DNA from: Bog-950 sp964631835 | GTDB taxonomy: Bacteria; Bacteroidota; Bacteroidia; Chitinophagales; LD1 | Reading direction: 5' to 3' | Length of the DNA: 64,000 nt | Assembly (NCBI GenBank): GCA_964631835.1 | Contig: CAZWAD010000019.1 | Location: forward strand, 1-64,000 | Part shown: piece by piece, positions 25,671-34,515 of the stretch | How positions within the stretch are numbered: the stretch's first letter is position 1 | Layout of the letters: each line of letters starts with the position of its first letter | Notes under the pieces: generated by a model | What the model saw: the letters and a program-made list of their open reading frames with translations, nothing else | What the model was told of the DNA's origin: nothing | Databases searched by the model: none | Position numbers and translations under genes: made by a program

Positions 25671-27257
25671 TTACTGCGTCAGCTCTTCGCGGCTTTTGGG
25701 CTTGCGCTCAATTTGCCAGTTAAAATCCTTGAGCTTGTACTGTTCGGGTGTCAGCATTTTCATGGGCGTAAAAACCGCTTCGGGCTTTTTAATAAACACA
25801 ATCTTCTCAATCTGCTTCTCCTTGAAGTAAATGGTAATATCGGTGCAAATGGCTTTGTTCACCCCCACATATTTCTCCTTATCGTTTTTGCCGAAGTATA
25901 AACTTTCGGAACTACCCTTAACATCCATCTGCCGAAGTTCGTTCTCCTCGAAATAGCCAAAGATATCGGTGCCTTTAATCTGGTCGAAATACTTTCTGCC
26001 CGATGGCGAAATGATAAACCCCGACCGGTAAATGTCGAACCGGTGGGCTTTTTTGTTTTTGGTATGAAGAAAAGCGGTGTCGCCACTGATTTGAACATTG
26101 CTGCTCCACAGCACCGGGCTGTAATACATGCGGAAGATAGAATCGCGGAAAGTATAAAACAGCGAGTCGCAAACGCCCTGCATGTCTTTCATGAACATGC
26201 GCACTTTATGGTAAGCGAAAAAGTTGCGCACCGTGTCGCGCTCCGATTCGTTTTCCGATTTCAGGGTGTCGGCAGTCAGGAACAACGAGTCGTTGTCCAT
26301 TTGGTAAATGAGCAACGGCTTTTGAGTAGCCATAATAAACTGTTTTTGGTCGAAGAACTCGCCATAGCTGCCGAACATTTCGGTTTGCATGGAGGAGTCA
26401 ACCCACTGAAACCTGCCGATAGCTTTTCCAAACCCGCGGAAGCGCTCGTAGTACAGGCTGTCGGCAAACAGCCTTTGAGGCGGGTCAACCACCACGGTGT
26501 TTTTTCCGAAAGAAGAAACATCGCTCTTGCTGTCGTACCAGCCGTTGTTGCAGTAAATGCGGCTGCTTTTGTTATGGATAATGGTATTGCCGAAAAAAGT
26601 GGAGACCTCCGTTTCCACATGATACTTCAGCGTATCGGAAGTAAGGTTGTAGTTAGGGTCGGTAATGATTACGTTGTTGTTGAAGAAAACCTCTTTGGTA
26701 CTGCTGAAGTAGTATCCTTTGGTGCTGGTAATTTCGGTGGAGTCTTTGAACACGCGCCCACCGGTGAGGTAATAACTCTTCTTGTTTTTGATATCGTAAA
26801 ACAATTCATCGGTGAAAAGAATCATTTTGCTGTCGCTGAGGCGGGCATTGCCTTTCAGCTTCGAAAACTTTTTGTTGCCATCATGAAATAAAGTCTCGGA
26901 ATGTGCATGAACGGTATCCTGCTGAATATGCACATGCCCCCAGGCTTCTACCGAATTGGTTTCTTTATTGAGGTTGGCGCTGTCGCACCACATGTGGATT
27001 TCATCCTGTTTTAGTTCAACATTGCCCACTAAGCGGGTGAACTTCTTTCCGCCAATTTCCTGCATCTTCAGGTAATCGGCATTGATGATTTCTACTTCTT
27101 TGGTTTGCTCCTGGGGTGTTGCAGTAGTAACAGCAGATTGAGAATAGCATATCGAAAAGAATGAGAAATGAGAAATGAAAAATGAAAAATGCTTAAAGCA
27201 CCTGTTTCTTTCGGGAAGTTGTTTTGACAATAGCGGCAGTAAGGCGGATAAGCTCAT
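25671..27257 (-). CDS. OstA-like (LptA/OstA N-domain) periplasmic protein
   Basis: About 528 residues. It matches the OstA-like proteins of Bacteroidota: an LptA/OstA-type beta-jellyroll at the start (INADYLKMQEIGGKKFTRLVGNVELKQDEIHMWCDSA), repeated segments (HIQQDTVHAHSETLFHDG, ADSLYYERFRGFGKAIGRFQW) and a late region DIFGYFEENELRQMDVKGSSESLYF. It probably carries LPS-like lipid across the periplasm with the LptD at 30051. The start is unusual: ATG 27257, or TTG 27230, lies inside the upstream four-helix-bundle gene, and the hydrophobic core of the signal peptide (HFSFFISHFSFFSICYSQ) is largely encoded by the element's terminal repeat. Part of the run amidase-MlaD-insert-OstA. Confidence 0.84.
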   Translation of the reverse strand: MSLSALLPLLSKQLPERNRCFKHFSFFISHFSFFSICYSQSAVTTATPQEQTKEVEIINADYLKMQEIGGKKFTRLVGNVELKQDEIHMWCDSANLNKETNSVEAWGHVHIQQDTVHAHSETLFHDGNKKFSKLKGNARLSDSKMILFTDELFYDIKNKKSYYLTGGRVFKDSTEITSTKGYYFSSTKEVFFNNNVIITDPNYNLTSDTLKYHVETEVSTFFGNTIIHNKSSRIYCNNGWYDSKSDVSSFGKNTVVVDPPQRLFADSLYYERFRGFGKAIGRFQWVDSSMQTEMFGSYGEFFDQKQFIMATQKPLLIYQMDNDSLFLTADTLKSENESERDTVRNFFAYHKVRMFMKDMQGVCDSLFYTFRDSIFRMYYSPVLWSSNVQISGDTAFLHTKNKKAHRFDIYRSGFIISPSGRKYFDQIKGTDIFGYFEENELRQMDVKGSSESLYFGKNDKEKYVGVNKAICTDITIYFKEKQIEKIVFIKKPEAVFTPMKMLTPEQYKLKDFNWQIERKPKSREELTQ

Positions 27258-27594
27258 CGCAATCTGCATAAAGAGAGTTAAACATTTTTTTGTCCATGTA
27301 ATTGCAGGTAAATAAAAGGCGCAGCCAAAAACGGGTTTCGCGTGCCTCTTTGTAAGCAACTCCCATTTTTGCCGAAAAGTCCTTATAAGAAAATCCGCCT
27401 GCGGCTTCTTCAGCATTAGCACCTATTGATGTTCCGCTTCTTGCAATTTGCGATGAAATGTGAAATTCTTTTTTCTGCTCGCGAAGATATTTTGTAAGTT
27501 TTATGATTCGAACAGCAAAAGCAAACGATTTTCGAAGAATAATATTCTCTTTCTCATCAGCCATTTCTCATTTTTCATTTCTCATTTCACATTT
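27159..27594. mobile_element. small TIR element carrying a four-helix-bundle gene
   Basis: A 33-bp terminal repeat at 27159-27191 is matched in inverted orientation at 27562-27594, with about 4 mismatches. Both are built from AATGAGAAATG / AAATGAAAAATG strings. The single gene (27193-27564) fills the interior: its stop is 1 bp from one repeat and its ATG overlaps the inner edge of the other. No transposase is present and no clear target duplication is seen. It lies between MlaD and the OstA-like gene. This suggests a non-autonomous mobile unit. Confidence 0.65.
27193..27564 (-). CDS. four-helix-bundle protein (23S rRNA intervening-sequence type)
   Basis: A 123-residue basic helical protein. 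Motifs: ENIILRKSFAFAVRIIKLTKYL, REFHISSQIARSGTSIGANAEEA (the family signature Q.aRSg.SI..NiaEa), SAKMGVAYKEARETRFWLRLL, and a last helix ECDELIRLTAAIVKTT. This is the fold of proteins coded in 23S rRNA intervening sequences, also found free-standing and related to Avd of diversity-generating retroelements. No rRNA is nearby, so it is free-standing. Biochemical role unknown; it is positively charged and may bind nucleic acid. Its last ~65 bp overlap the start of the OstA-like gene, which may be translated by coupling. Confidence 0.88.
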   Translation of the reverse strand: MADEKENIILRKSFAFAVRIIKLTKYLREQKKEFHISSQIARSGTSIGANAEEAAGGFSYKDFSAKMGVAYKEARETRFWLRLLFTCNYMDKKMFNSLYADCDELIRLTAAIVKTTSRKKQVL

Positions 27595-27601
27595 ATTTCT
27601 T

Positions 27602-28600
27602 CTATTTCATTCCGCTTTCGTTATACTTTACAGCTCTGCGCTCTTCGGCTTTTTTGCTGCCGAGAACATTGATGCTGATATAGCGGTAAGGGCGCTCTTT
27701 TACATCGCGCAGCAACACGTTCAGGTTCATAACGGCTGAATCTACTTTGGCGTACAGCTCATCTTCTTTAATCACCTTGCCTAGGGTGCCGTTTCCTTCG
27801 TTAATATCTTTTACAATTTCGTTGAGCTGAGTAATGGCCGTGTTGAGGTTTTCGATGGTTTGCTTGATGTTGGCCTGCTTGAGTGAGTCGGTAAAGTCAC
27901 CGGCATTGTTCAGGATTTTTGTGATGGTTTCGTTGCTCTTTTCCACGTTGGCGGTAATGCTTTGCAGGTTGCTTATGGTGAGGCGGAGGGTTTGCGAGTT
28001 CTGGGCAAGGATGGTGTCAATCTGCTTGAGGATTTGGTTGATTTCGGCCAGCGAGGTATGAAAACTTTGAGGGTTTCCGGCATCGAACATCATCTTTATT
28101 CCCCGGATGGTGCTGTCCAGCTGCGGCATCATGCGCTGAATGTTAATCATAATAGGGTCAATTTGGTTGCCTATTTGTTCGGTTAAGTCTTGTTTGAACG
28201 AAGTGCTTATGGTGTCGCCCTCTTTATAATATTCCTTTGAGTTGCCGAAAACGAGGTTTACCTTTTTGCTGCCGAAAAAATCAGTAGAAACCAGCGAGGC
28301 AATAGTGCTGTCGCTTTTGGGAATGCGCAAGGTTTTATCAAGCGCAAACTTAACTATGATTTTACCGGTTTCTGTATTCCGTTTCATTTCGCTTACACGG
28401 CCCACGGGGAAGCCGTTGTATTCAACAATGTTGGATTTATTAAGACCGTCAACGCGCTCGTAAACGGCATAGTAGTCTTTGGTGTTTTCAAAGAGGTTGA
28501 TGCCTTTGAGAAAGTAGAAACCGAGGACAAAAATGATAATTACTATAGTAGAAAAAATGCCAACCTTCGCCTGATTTGTCACCGGATTAAATTTCGCCAA
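27602..28600 (-). CDS. MlaD/MCE family lipid-transport protein
   Basis: A 332-residue protein. One N-terminal membrane helix (about residues 14-34, VGIFSTIVIIIFVLGFYFLKG), then an MCE domain (about 40-115: YYAVYERVDGLNKSNIVEYNGFPVGRVSEM, KSDSTIASLVSTDFFGSKKVNLVFG), then a long helical part (120-300) with repeated hydrophobic heptads. MCE proteins form hexameric tubes that carry lipids between the membranes. No ABC permease or ATPase (MlaE/MlaF) is in this window, so it is probably a substrate-binding part working with genes elsewhere. It follows the amidase by 33 bp on the same strand. Confidence 0.9.
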   Translation of the reverse strand: MAKFNPVTNQAKVGIFSTIVIIIFVLGFYFLKGINLFENTKDYYAVYERVDGLNKSNIVEYNGFPVGRVSEMKRNTETGKIIVKFALDKTLRIPKSDSTIASLVSTDFFGSKKVNLVFGNSKEYYKEGDTISTSFKQDLTEQIGNQIDPIMINIQRMMPQLDSTIRGIKMMFDAGNPQSFHTSLAEINQILKQIDTILAQNSQTLRLTISNLQSITANVEKSNETITKILNNAGDFTDSLKQANIKQTIENLNTAITQLNEIVKDINEGNGTLGKVIKEDELYAKVDSAVMNLNVLLRDVKERPYRYISINVLGSKKAEERRAVKYNESGMK

Positions 28601-28633
28601 AAATATTGTTTTGAAAGAGAAATAAAAATCAAC

Positions 28634-29992
28634 TTACTGCGATTCGAAGGCTTTGAGCATGTCAGCACTCATGCGTACTCCATCTTTAAAGCCGACAATG
28701 TAAGCGTCTTTGTAGCTATTGGCATGTGCGGACTTGAGGAGGTCTCTGGCTTCGGCATAAAACTCGGTGCTGCCGCCATAGTAGCGGGTAAGACCTGAAT
28801 CAAGTTCATCGCAGCTTAAGGTATTAAACAGCTTGAGCAGCCTGCTATAGTCTTTCAGTTCGCCTTTAAGCGTAAACAACTGTACTTTGAAAACAATTCC
28901 CTTTCCAGGTTTGTTATCAGGCACCAGCGGATGGCGGTTGGAGCCGGGCTTGGGCACAATCGGTTCGGGTTTGGGAGTGGCGGGTTTAACGGGCTCAGTT
29001 TTTACCGGTTCCGGTTTCACTGGCTCCGGTTTAGTTTCCACCGCAGAAGTGGTTTCCTCCTTTGCAGGTTCGGTTTTCTTCGGCTCCTCTGTATCTTTCT
29101 TTTCAACTGCAGTTGGCTTGGCAGATGTTTCCGGTTTTACATTTTCAGACGCAGACACTTTTGAAGAGGGTTCACGTTTTACAACCGGCTGTGCTTCATC
29201 AAAAGTATCCTCAATCATTTGGGTTGAGCCTTCCATTTCGTTTTTGTAATCGCGAAAGGCATTGAATAAACCGGCTGCTATCTGGTCCTGCCCCTTTACC
29301 GAGTTCAGAAATTTTTCTTCCTCGGCATTGGATATAAAGCCTATTTCAGCCAACAGGCTTGGCATTGCGGTTTTATAAAGCACGTAGAAGCCTGCCTGTT
29401 TTACTCCCAGGCTCTTCCTCTTTGCATAAGTCTCCATCTGGTTTTCCACCTTCGAAGCAAAATCAATGCTTTGGTCGAGGAAGGCGTTCTGCTTCATGCT
29501 CATGATAATATGACCCTCGGGAGTATTGGGGTTGAAGTCGTAGTTTTTATCGCGGTCGTCTTCTAACAGAATAACAGCGTTCTCGCGCTTGGCAACTTCA
29601 AGGTTGGCTTCGGAACGGTGCAAACCCAAAATATAAGAACTGGAGCCATAAAGACCATCGTTAGTTGATGAATTGCAGTGAATGGCTACGAACAAATCAG
29701 CTTTGGCTTTGTTGGCAATCTCAGCCCGCTGGTGAAGTTCGAGAAACACATCAGTTTTTCGGGTATAAACCACTTTTACATCCGGAAAGTTTTTCTGAAC
29801 GTACTCCCCGAACTTTAAAGCTACAGCCAGTGCCACATCTTTTTCGTATGATTTGTTGGCACCTATGGCTCCCGGGTCTTTACCTCCGTGTCCGGCATCA
29901 ATCACAATGGTTTTGAGCTGAAAATTGTTTTTAGCACTGGCTGAAAAAGCAATCAAAAAAGTCATTATGAACAATATGAGGCGGAATCGCAC
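28634..29992 (-). CDS. N-acetylmuramoyl-L-alanine amidase (Amidase_3)
   Basis: A 452-residue exported enzyme starting with GTG at 29992; signal peptide ILFIMTFLIAFSASA. The zinc amidase domain covers about residues 25-250: His35 (DAGHGGKDPGAIG), Glu50 (SYEKD), His105 (AIHCNSS) and Glu216 (LLAEIGFIS) match the zinc and catalytic residues. A low-complexity linker rich in KPEPVK (about 290-350) leads to a C-terminal SPOR-like region (VFKVQLFTLKGELKDY...YTEFYAEARDLLKSAHANSYKDAYIVGF). It cleaves the peptidoglycan amide bond, often in cell separation. The lipid/LPS neighbours (MlaD, OstA, LptD) make this an envelope cluster. Confidence 0.93.
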   Translation of the reverse strand: MRFRLILFIMTFLIAFSASAKNNFQLKTIVIDAGHGGKDPGAIGANKSYEKDVALAVALKFGEYVQKNFPDVKVVYTRKTDVFLELHQRAEIANKAKADLFVAIHCNSSTNDGLYGSSSYILGLHRSEANLEVAKRENAVILLEDDRDKNYDFNPNTPEGHIIMSMKQNAFLDQSIDFASKVENQMETYAKRKSLGVKQAGFYVLYKTAMPSLLAEIGFISNAEEEKFLNSVKGQDQIAAGLFNAFRDYKNEMEGSTQMIEDTFDEAQPVVKREPSSKVSASENVKPETSAKPTAVEKKDTEEPKKTEPAKEETTSAVETKPEPVKPEPVKTEPVKPATPKPEPIVPKPGSNRHPLVPDNKPGKGIVFKVQLFTLKGELKDYSRLLKLFNTLSCDELDSGLTRYYGGSTEFYAEARDLLKSAHANSYKDAYIVGFKDGVRMSADMLKAFESQ

Positions 29993-30050
29993 GTTTTGGT
30001 TTTTTTAATTTTGACGCAACTTTAAGGAATTTCCATCATTCAAGGTCGAG

Positions 30051-32771
30051 TTGCTTGTCATTAATTCGGGAAGATTGAATTTACTGAAACAAATATACTC
30101 CGGCTGTACAGTTTTCAGAGGAAAATTCAGCTTGTATTTAGCCACAGTTCTCATAGGGTTGTCTAATTTATTAAGTGCGAATTCCGTACCGCATTATACT
30201 TCAGAAGTTTTGATAACTGCGGAAGTGTTTAATGCAAGCGATTCTATTGTAAACGCTGCTTCCGATTCAATTATTGCAGATACACTGATGGTAAATGATA
30301 CTCTCGATTTAGCTGACCAAAGCGAAATACAGGATATTATCACTTACAAAGCCGAAGATTCTATAGTGTATAACATGAGTACCAAGAAGATGTACCTGTA
30401 TAGCACTACGGAACTTCATTACCAGAAAATAACCCTGAATGCGGACCAGACCGAGTTCGACTGGAACACTTTTACGCTTACTGCCCGCGGCACAACGGAT
30501 AGCACCGGAAGCATGAAAGGCAAGCCGGTTTTCAAAGATGATGATAAAGAATACAAAGCCGACTCAATGAAGTATAACTTCAAAACAAAAAAGGGAATGG
30601 TGTATCATGTGCTTACTCAGGAGGGTGATGCGTATGTCCACAGTGAGCAGGTAAAAAAAAATGAGTTTGATGAATGGTATGGTAAAGGCGCTAAATACAC
30701 TACCTGCGATTTGGAACATCCGCATTTTTACTTCAAGGCAAAGAAAGTAAAGGTTGTTCCTAACAAGGTAATGGTTACCGGTCCTGCAAATTTGTGGGTA
30801 GCTGATGTGCCAACTCCGCTTTATCTTCCATTCGGGCTTTTTCCGGTGAAGAAAACCCAGCATTCCGGTCTTATTTTACCGGAGTATGGTCAAATAGGCG
30901 TGCAAACTTTCTTTTTGCGTAACGGAGGTTACTATTGGGCGGTAAATGATTATCTCGGTTTAAAGTTTCTCGGACAAGTAGCAACCAACGGTTTAGTTGG
31001 CGCAGGAATGAATGCCCAATATGCGCTTCGCTACAAATTTACCGGTAACCTGGCTTTTAATTACATACGCACTCCGCCTGCTGACCCTGATAGACCGAGG
31101 GCAAGGGCAAGTAACTCTTATAATCTTTCATGGTCGCATAATCAGGATTCGCGCTCTATCCCTAATTCTAATTTCGGAGCAAGTGTTCAAATGATGAGTG
31201 CTGATTATTATTCGGCAAGTTTTGAAACGAGCGAAAAACGGCTGAGTACTAATTTCAGCTCGGCAATTAATTTTTCGCATACTTTTCCCAGAACGCCTTT
31301 CAACATTACCATTAGCCTGAACCACAGTCAGAATTTGCTCACGCGCAATATTGATTTCACACTTCCCAATTTTCACTTCGGGGTATCGCGCGTATCTCCG
31401 TTTAAGAGCAAAATCCAAACCGGTAAGCCCAAGTGGTATGAGAGCATCGGGTTTACTTACTCATTCGATTTCAAAAACCAGTTGAGTACTTACGATTCGG
31501 TTCTTTTCACAGCTGAAAGTGCAGACCGGTTCCGGTTCGGTATTAACCAGCAGTTTAATGTAGATGCTCCCCTTCGTATATTGAAGTATTTTAACCTTAC
31601 GCCTTCGTTCCAGTACCAGGAGCGCACTTATTTTAAAGGCGTTGTGAAATACTGGGACCCCGATACGGTTTTTGTGGTGAACAACAACGGAACCGTAGAT
31701 ACGCTCGCAGGGCAAATCAAGAGCGATACCATTTGGCGGTTTAATTCGGCACGAAATTTCAGTGCACAGATTTCAATGAATACCAAAGTGACGGGTATTT
31801 TCAAATTTCGTGGCAAATACCTCAAGGGGATTAAACATGTTTTTACTCCCACTGTTTCGTTTTCATATAGTCCGGATTTTGCCAGCGAGCCGTTTAAATA
31901 TTATGGTGTAGTGCAAAGCGATGCAGGGGGTAGCGAAACAAAGTATTCGGTTTTTGAGCCTAACGCTATATTCGGAGTTCCGGCAAGTGGGCGTGTGGCT
32001 CAGCTTAGCTGGAGCCTGAACAATAATTTTGAAATGAAAACTTATTCAAAAAAAGATACGATTAATCATGAGAAAAAAGTGGGATTTCTCGACCAGGTTA
32101 CATTAAACGGAGGGTATAATTTTATGGCTGATTCGCTTAGGTTGCAGCCTTTTAACCTCACGGTGGTTTCGTCACGAATTTTTAATTTAATCAACCTGAA
32201 CTTTAATGCGGTGTTCGACCCATATGCAGTGGATACGAACAATCGTAAAATAAATAAGTTTGAGTGGAATGAGCACCGGAGACTGCTTCGTTTTTCATCC
32301 GCGAATATTAGTGCCAGCATGAGCCTGCATAGCAAACCGCGTTCTTCCCAGCCTGACCTGGCTCCCGCACCTGCATTTATAGCCGATTATGTTTCGTACA
32401 ACCCCGACAAGATTTATGATTTCGATATTCCGTGGAATGTTAGCCTTTCATACAATTTTAACATCACCAAAGGAACTTTTGCCAATCCCGATACAATATT
32501 GACAGTTCAAAGTGTGCGGGCTTCGCTTGATTTTAATATTACTCCTAAATGGAAGGTTACCGGCAACACTGGTTTCGACATAAGCCGCAGGCAAATTACC
32601 CTCACCAATATTTCGGTAATACGCGACCTGCACTGTTGGGAACTTACTTTTACCTGGACACCGCCACTGCCTACTTTCCCCAACCAGCAGTTTACTATTT
32701 TATTGCATCCTAAATCTCCAACACTCAAAGACTTGAAGCTGGAGAAAAAGAATGCGTTGAGGCAGTTCTGA
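30051..32771 (+). CDS. lptD: LptD-family outer-membrane LPS assembly protein
   Basis: A 906-residue protein. Signal region about residues 25-45 (FSLYLATVLIGLSNLLSA), then an OstA-like N-domain (about 95-190: ITYKAEDSIVYNMSTKKMYLYSTTELHYQKITLNADQTEFDWN), a middle part KYTTCDLEHPHFYFKAKKVKVVPNKVMVTGPANLWVADVPTPLYLPFGLFPV typical of LptD, and a C-terminal 26-strand-like barrel (about 260-906). It should insert LPS-type lipid in the outer leaflet. The apparent start is TTG 30051; other TTG codons (e.g. 30075) are equally possible and no ribosome site decides. It is divergent from the amidase/MlaD/OstA run, and tail-to-tail with rlmN, 4 bp apart. Confidence 0.9.
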   Translation: MLVINSGRLNLLKQIYSGCTVFRGKFSLYLATVLIGLSNLLSANSVPHYTSEVLITAEVFNASDSIVNAASDSIIADTLMVNDTLDLADQSEIQDIITYKAEDSIVYNMSTKKMYLYSTTELHYQKITLNADQTEFDWNTFTLTARGTTDSTGSMKGKPVFKDDDKEYKADSMKYNFKTKKGMVYHVLTQEGDAYVHSEQVKKNEFDEWYGKGAKYTTCDLEHPHFYFKAKKVKVVPNKVMVTGPANLWVADVPTPLYLPFGLFPVKKTQHSGLILPEYGQIGVQTFFLRNGGYYWAVNDYLGLKFLGQVATNGLVGAGMNAQYALRYKFTGNLAFNYIRTPPADPDRPRARASNSYNLSWSHNQDSRSIPNSNFGASVQMMSADYYSASFETSEKRLSTNFSSAINFSHTFPRTPFNITISLNHSQNLLTRNIDFTLPNFHFGVSRVSPFKSKIQTGKPKWYESIGFTYSFDFKNQLSTYDSVLFTAESADRFRFGINQQFNVDAPLRILKYFNLTPSFQYQERTYFKGVVKYWDPDTVFVVNNNGTVDTLAGQIKSDTIWRFNSARNFSAQISMNTKVTGIFKFRGKYLKGIKHVFTPTVSFSYSPDFASEPFKYYGVVQSDAGGSETKYSVFEPNAIFGVPASGRVAQLSWSLNNNFEMKTYSKKDTINHEKKVGFLDQVTLNGGYNFMADSLRLQPFNLTVVSSRIFNLINLNFNAVFDPYAVDTNNRKINKFEWNEHRRLLRFSSANISASMSLHSKPRSSQPDLAPAPAFIADYVSYNPDKIYDFDIPWNVSLSYNFNITKGTFANPDTILTVQSVRASLDFNITPKWKVTGNTGFDISRRQITLTNISVIRDLHCWELTFTWTPPLPTFPNQQFTILLHPKSPTLKDLKLEKKNALRQF

Positions 32772-32775
32772 GTAT

Positions 32776-33810
32776 TTATTTATTTGCCAATTGTCCGCAG
32801 GCGGCATCAATATCTTTACCGCGGCTTCTACGTACGGCAACGTTTAAGCCTTTGTTGCGCAAGTGCCTCACAAACGTATCGCGCTTTTCTGGTTTGGCCT
32901 TGTAGAAATCTACTCCTTCAACTCGGTTGTATTCAATGATATTGATGAATGAAGGAACTTTTTTGTTTAGTTCCAAAAGATCGTTCGCATCCCCAATGGA
33001 ATCATTGAACTTGTCAAACAGGATATATTCGAAAGTGATTTTATTGCCGGTTTTTTCATAAAAGTAATTGAGCGCTTCAAAAACTGTTTCAAGATTGTTG
33101 GAGCGGTTAATGTCCATAATTCGGTCGCGTTTTTCGTCATTGGCGGCATGGAGTGAAAGAGCGAGGTTGAATTTTACGTTGTCGTCAGCTAGCCGTTTAA
33201 TTCCTTTGGCAATACCCGAAGTAGAAACCGTAATTCGTTTCTGAGCTATGCCTAAACCTTCTTGCGAAGTAATGTGTCGAATGCTCGTCATTACATTTTC
33301 ATAGTTGAGCAGAGGTTCACCCATACCCATATAAACTATGTTGGTGAGCGGTTTGTTGTTTTGGTCGAAAGCATACTTGTTCAGTAGAACCACCTGGTCG
33401 TAAATTTCACCGGCATCCAGATTTCGTTCCCTCTTTAAGAAACCCGTTGCGCAGAAACTGCAACTAAGCGAACATCCAACTTGCGAAGAAACACAGGCTG
33501 TGTTCCTGTCATCATCGGGAATCATTACTCCTTCAACTAAGCGGTTATCATGTAACTTCATGCCTAGTTTTACCGTGCCATCCTTACTTCGCTGAACAAT
33601 ATTTTCGGAAACAGGGGAAAGTGTAAACTGTTCGGATAGTTTTTTACGTAGCTCTTTTGAAAGGCTCGTCATTTCGTCAAACGAACGGGCTGACTTTTTC
33701 CAAAGCCATTCATAAACCTGTTTGGCTCTGAACTTTTGCTCACCAATCTTTTCAAACTCGGTAATGAGTTCTTCCACTGTAAATTTTCGAATATCTCTTT
33801 GCAGGCCCAT
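32776..33810 (-). CDS. rlmN: 23S rRNA (adenine-2503-C2) methyltransferase
   Basis: A 344-residue radical-SAM enzyme that methylates A2503 of 23S rRNA and A37 of some tRNAs. The start is ATG 33810; a longer frame to 33861 would begin inside the terminator hairpin at 33842-33867. The iron-sulfur motif is Cys113, Cys117, Cys120 in CSLSCSFCATGF; the C-terminal Cys in KDIDAACGQLA is the known methyl-relay residue. Other landmarks: VSSQVG, NIVYMGMGEPLLNYENV, RITVSTSGI, NLALSLHAANDEKR. A TAnnTTTG box (TAGATTTG, minus strand, 33824-33817) lies only 7 bp upstream of the start, so the mRNA may have almost no leader. Confidence 0.95.
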   Translation of the reverse strand: MGLQRDIRKFTVEELITEFEKIGEQKFRAKQVYEWLWKKSARSFDEMTSLSKELRKKLSEQFTLSPVSENIVQRSKDGTVKLGMKLHDNRLVEGVMIPDDDRNTACVSSQVGCSLSCSFCATGFLKRERNLDAGEIYDQVVLLNKYAFDQNNKPLTNIVYMGMGEPLLNYENVMTSIRHITSQEGLGIAQKRITVSTSGIAKGIKRLADDNVKFNLALSLHAANDEKRDRIMDINRSNNLETVFEALNYFYEKTGNKITFEYILFDKFNDSIGDANDLLELNKKVPSFINIIEYNRVEGVDFYKAKPEKRDTFVRHLRNKGLNVAVRRSRGKDIDAACGQLANK

Positions 33811-33841
33811 TAACAGCAAATCTAAATGAGTAAAAACAAAA

Positions 33842-33867
33842 ACGGGTCTGAGAATTCCCAAACCCGT
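33842..33867 (-). terminator. rho-independent terminator of the DUF1573 gene
   Basis: Arms ACGGGTCTG (33842-33850) and CAAACCCGT (33859-33867) pair with one G-U. On the minus strand the hairpin is followed by TTTTTGTTTTT and lies 23 bp past the DUF1573 stop. It separates that gene from rlmN. Confidence 0.82.
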
Positions 33868-33889
33868 TTATACAAGGAAATGATTTTGG

Positions 33890-34402
33890 TTAGTGAGGAG
33901 TTACAGGTGCCGGAGCAGGCATTACCGGAGTTGGATTTGCCGGATCGTTTTTACCGGCATTCGGGTCGTTAACCGTTCCCTGAATCTTCAATGTTTCATT
34001 AGGATTCTTGGCATTTGAAGTGACAGTTACAGTTTTAGTAAAAGGACCTACGCGATTAACGTCATAGTGAACTTTGATAGAACCTTTTGCACCGGGCATG
34101 ATTGGTTCTTTCGGACAGGTGGGAACTGTGCAACCACAAGAACCCCTACAGTCTGAAATTATCAGCGCAGATTTTCCGGTGTTAGTGAATTTGAATTCGC
34201 GGGAAGCAGCATTCTCATCACCTTTGGTAACTGTACCATACTCTAAAGTGGTTGTTTCCCATTTAATTTCCGGGGCGTTCGGATCCGGAACAGGAGTTAC
34301 ATTTTGAGCGGGGGCGCCAGCCGGTGCAGGAGTTGGAGTAACCTGCGCCATACCTAACACCGTTAGCCCGGCAAAACCTAACATCAGAAATACTTTTTTC
34401 AT
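33890..34402 (-). CDS. DUF1573 periplasmic protein
   Basis: A 170-residue exported protein from ATG 34402, with signal KKVFLMLGFAGLTVLGMAQ. A Pro/Ala-rich linker leads to an ASH/Ig-like domain: EIKWETTTLEYGTVTKGDENAASREFKFTNTGKSALIISDCRGSCGCTVPTCPKEPIMPGAKGSIKVHYD. The GSCGCTVP cysteine motif is the hallmark of DUF1573. The tail is also Pro-rich. Common in Bacteroidota as one or several copies; binding role suspected but unproven. It has its own strong promoter (34445-34474) and terminator, so it is a single-gene unit. A likely abundant product. Confidence 0.9.
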   Translation of the reverse strand: MKKVFLMLGFAGLTVLGMAQVTPTPAPAGAPAQNVTPVPDPNAPEIKWETTTLEYGTVTKGDENAASREFKFTNTGKSALIISDCRGSCGCTVPTCPKEPIMPGAKGSIKVHYDVNRVGPFTKTVTVTSNAKNPNETLKIQGTVNDPNAGKNDPANPTPVMPAPAPVTPH

Positions 34403-34444
34403 TGTTGTTGTTTTAATGTTTTTAAATGTTTGTCGTTTGTAAAA

Positions 34445-34474
34445 CAAATGTAATGCCTTTTACCGCTCATTCAA
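34445..34474 (-). promoter_or_regulatory. Bacteroidota promoter of the DUF1573 gene
   Basis: On the minus strand, TTG (34474-34472), then 19 bp, then TACATTTG (34452-34445), matching the TTTG-N19/20-TAnnTTTG consensus. It lies 43 bp before the ATG at 34402, leaving a leader of about 35 nt. Confidence 0.75.
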
Positions 34475-34515
34475 TAACTCCTGTTACTATGTTTAACGTT
34501 TTTTGGGTGTTTCGT

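Noticed and set aside
25131..25723. Open frames on both strands through array 2 with 14-residue repeats
   Set aside because: Both strands are open for the same arithmetic reason; frames run across the N gap and into dapD.
27258..27422. Longer start of the OstA-like gene
   Set aside because: Would overlap more of the four-helix-bundle gene and lacks a good signal peptide arrangement.
27159..27594. 23S rRNA intervening sequence
   Set aside because: No rRNA sequence on either side; the gene is free-standing between protein genes.
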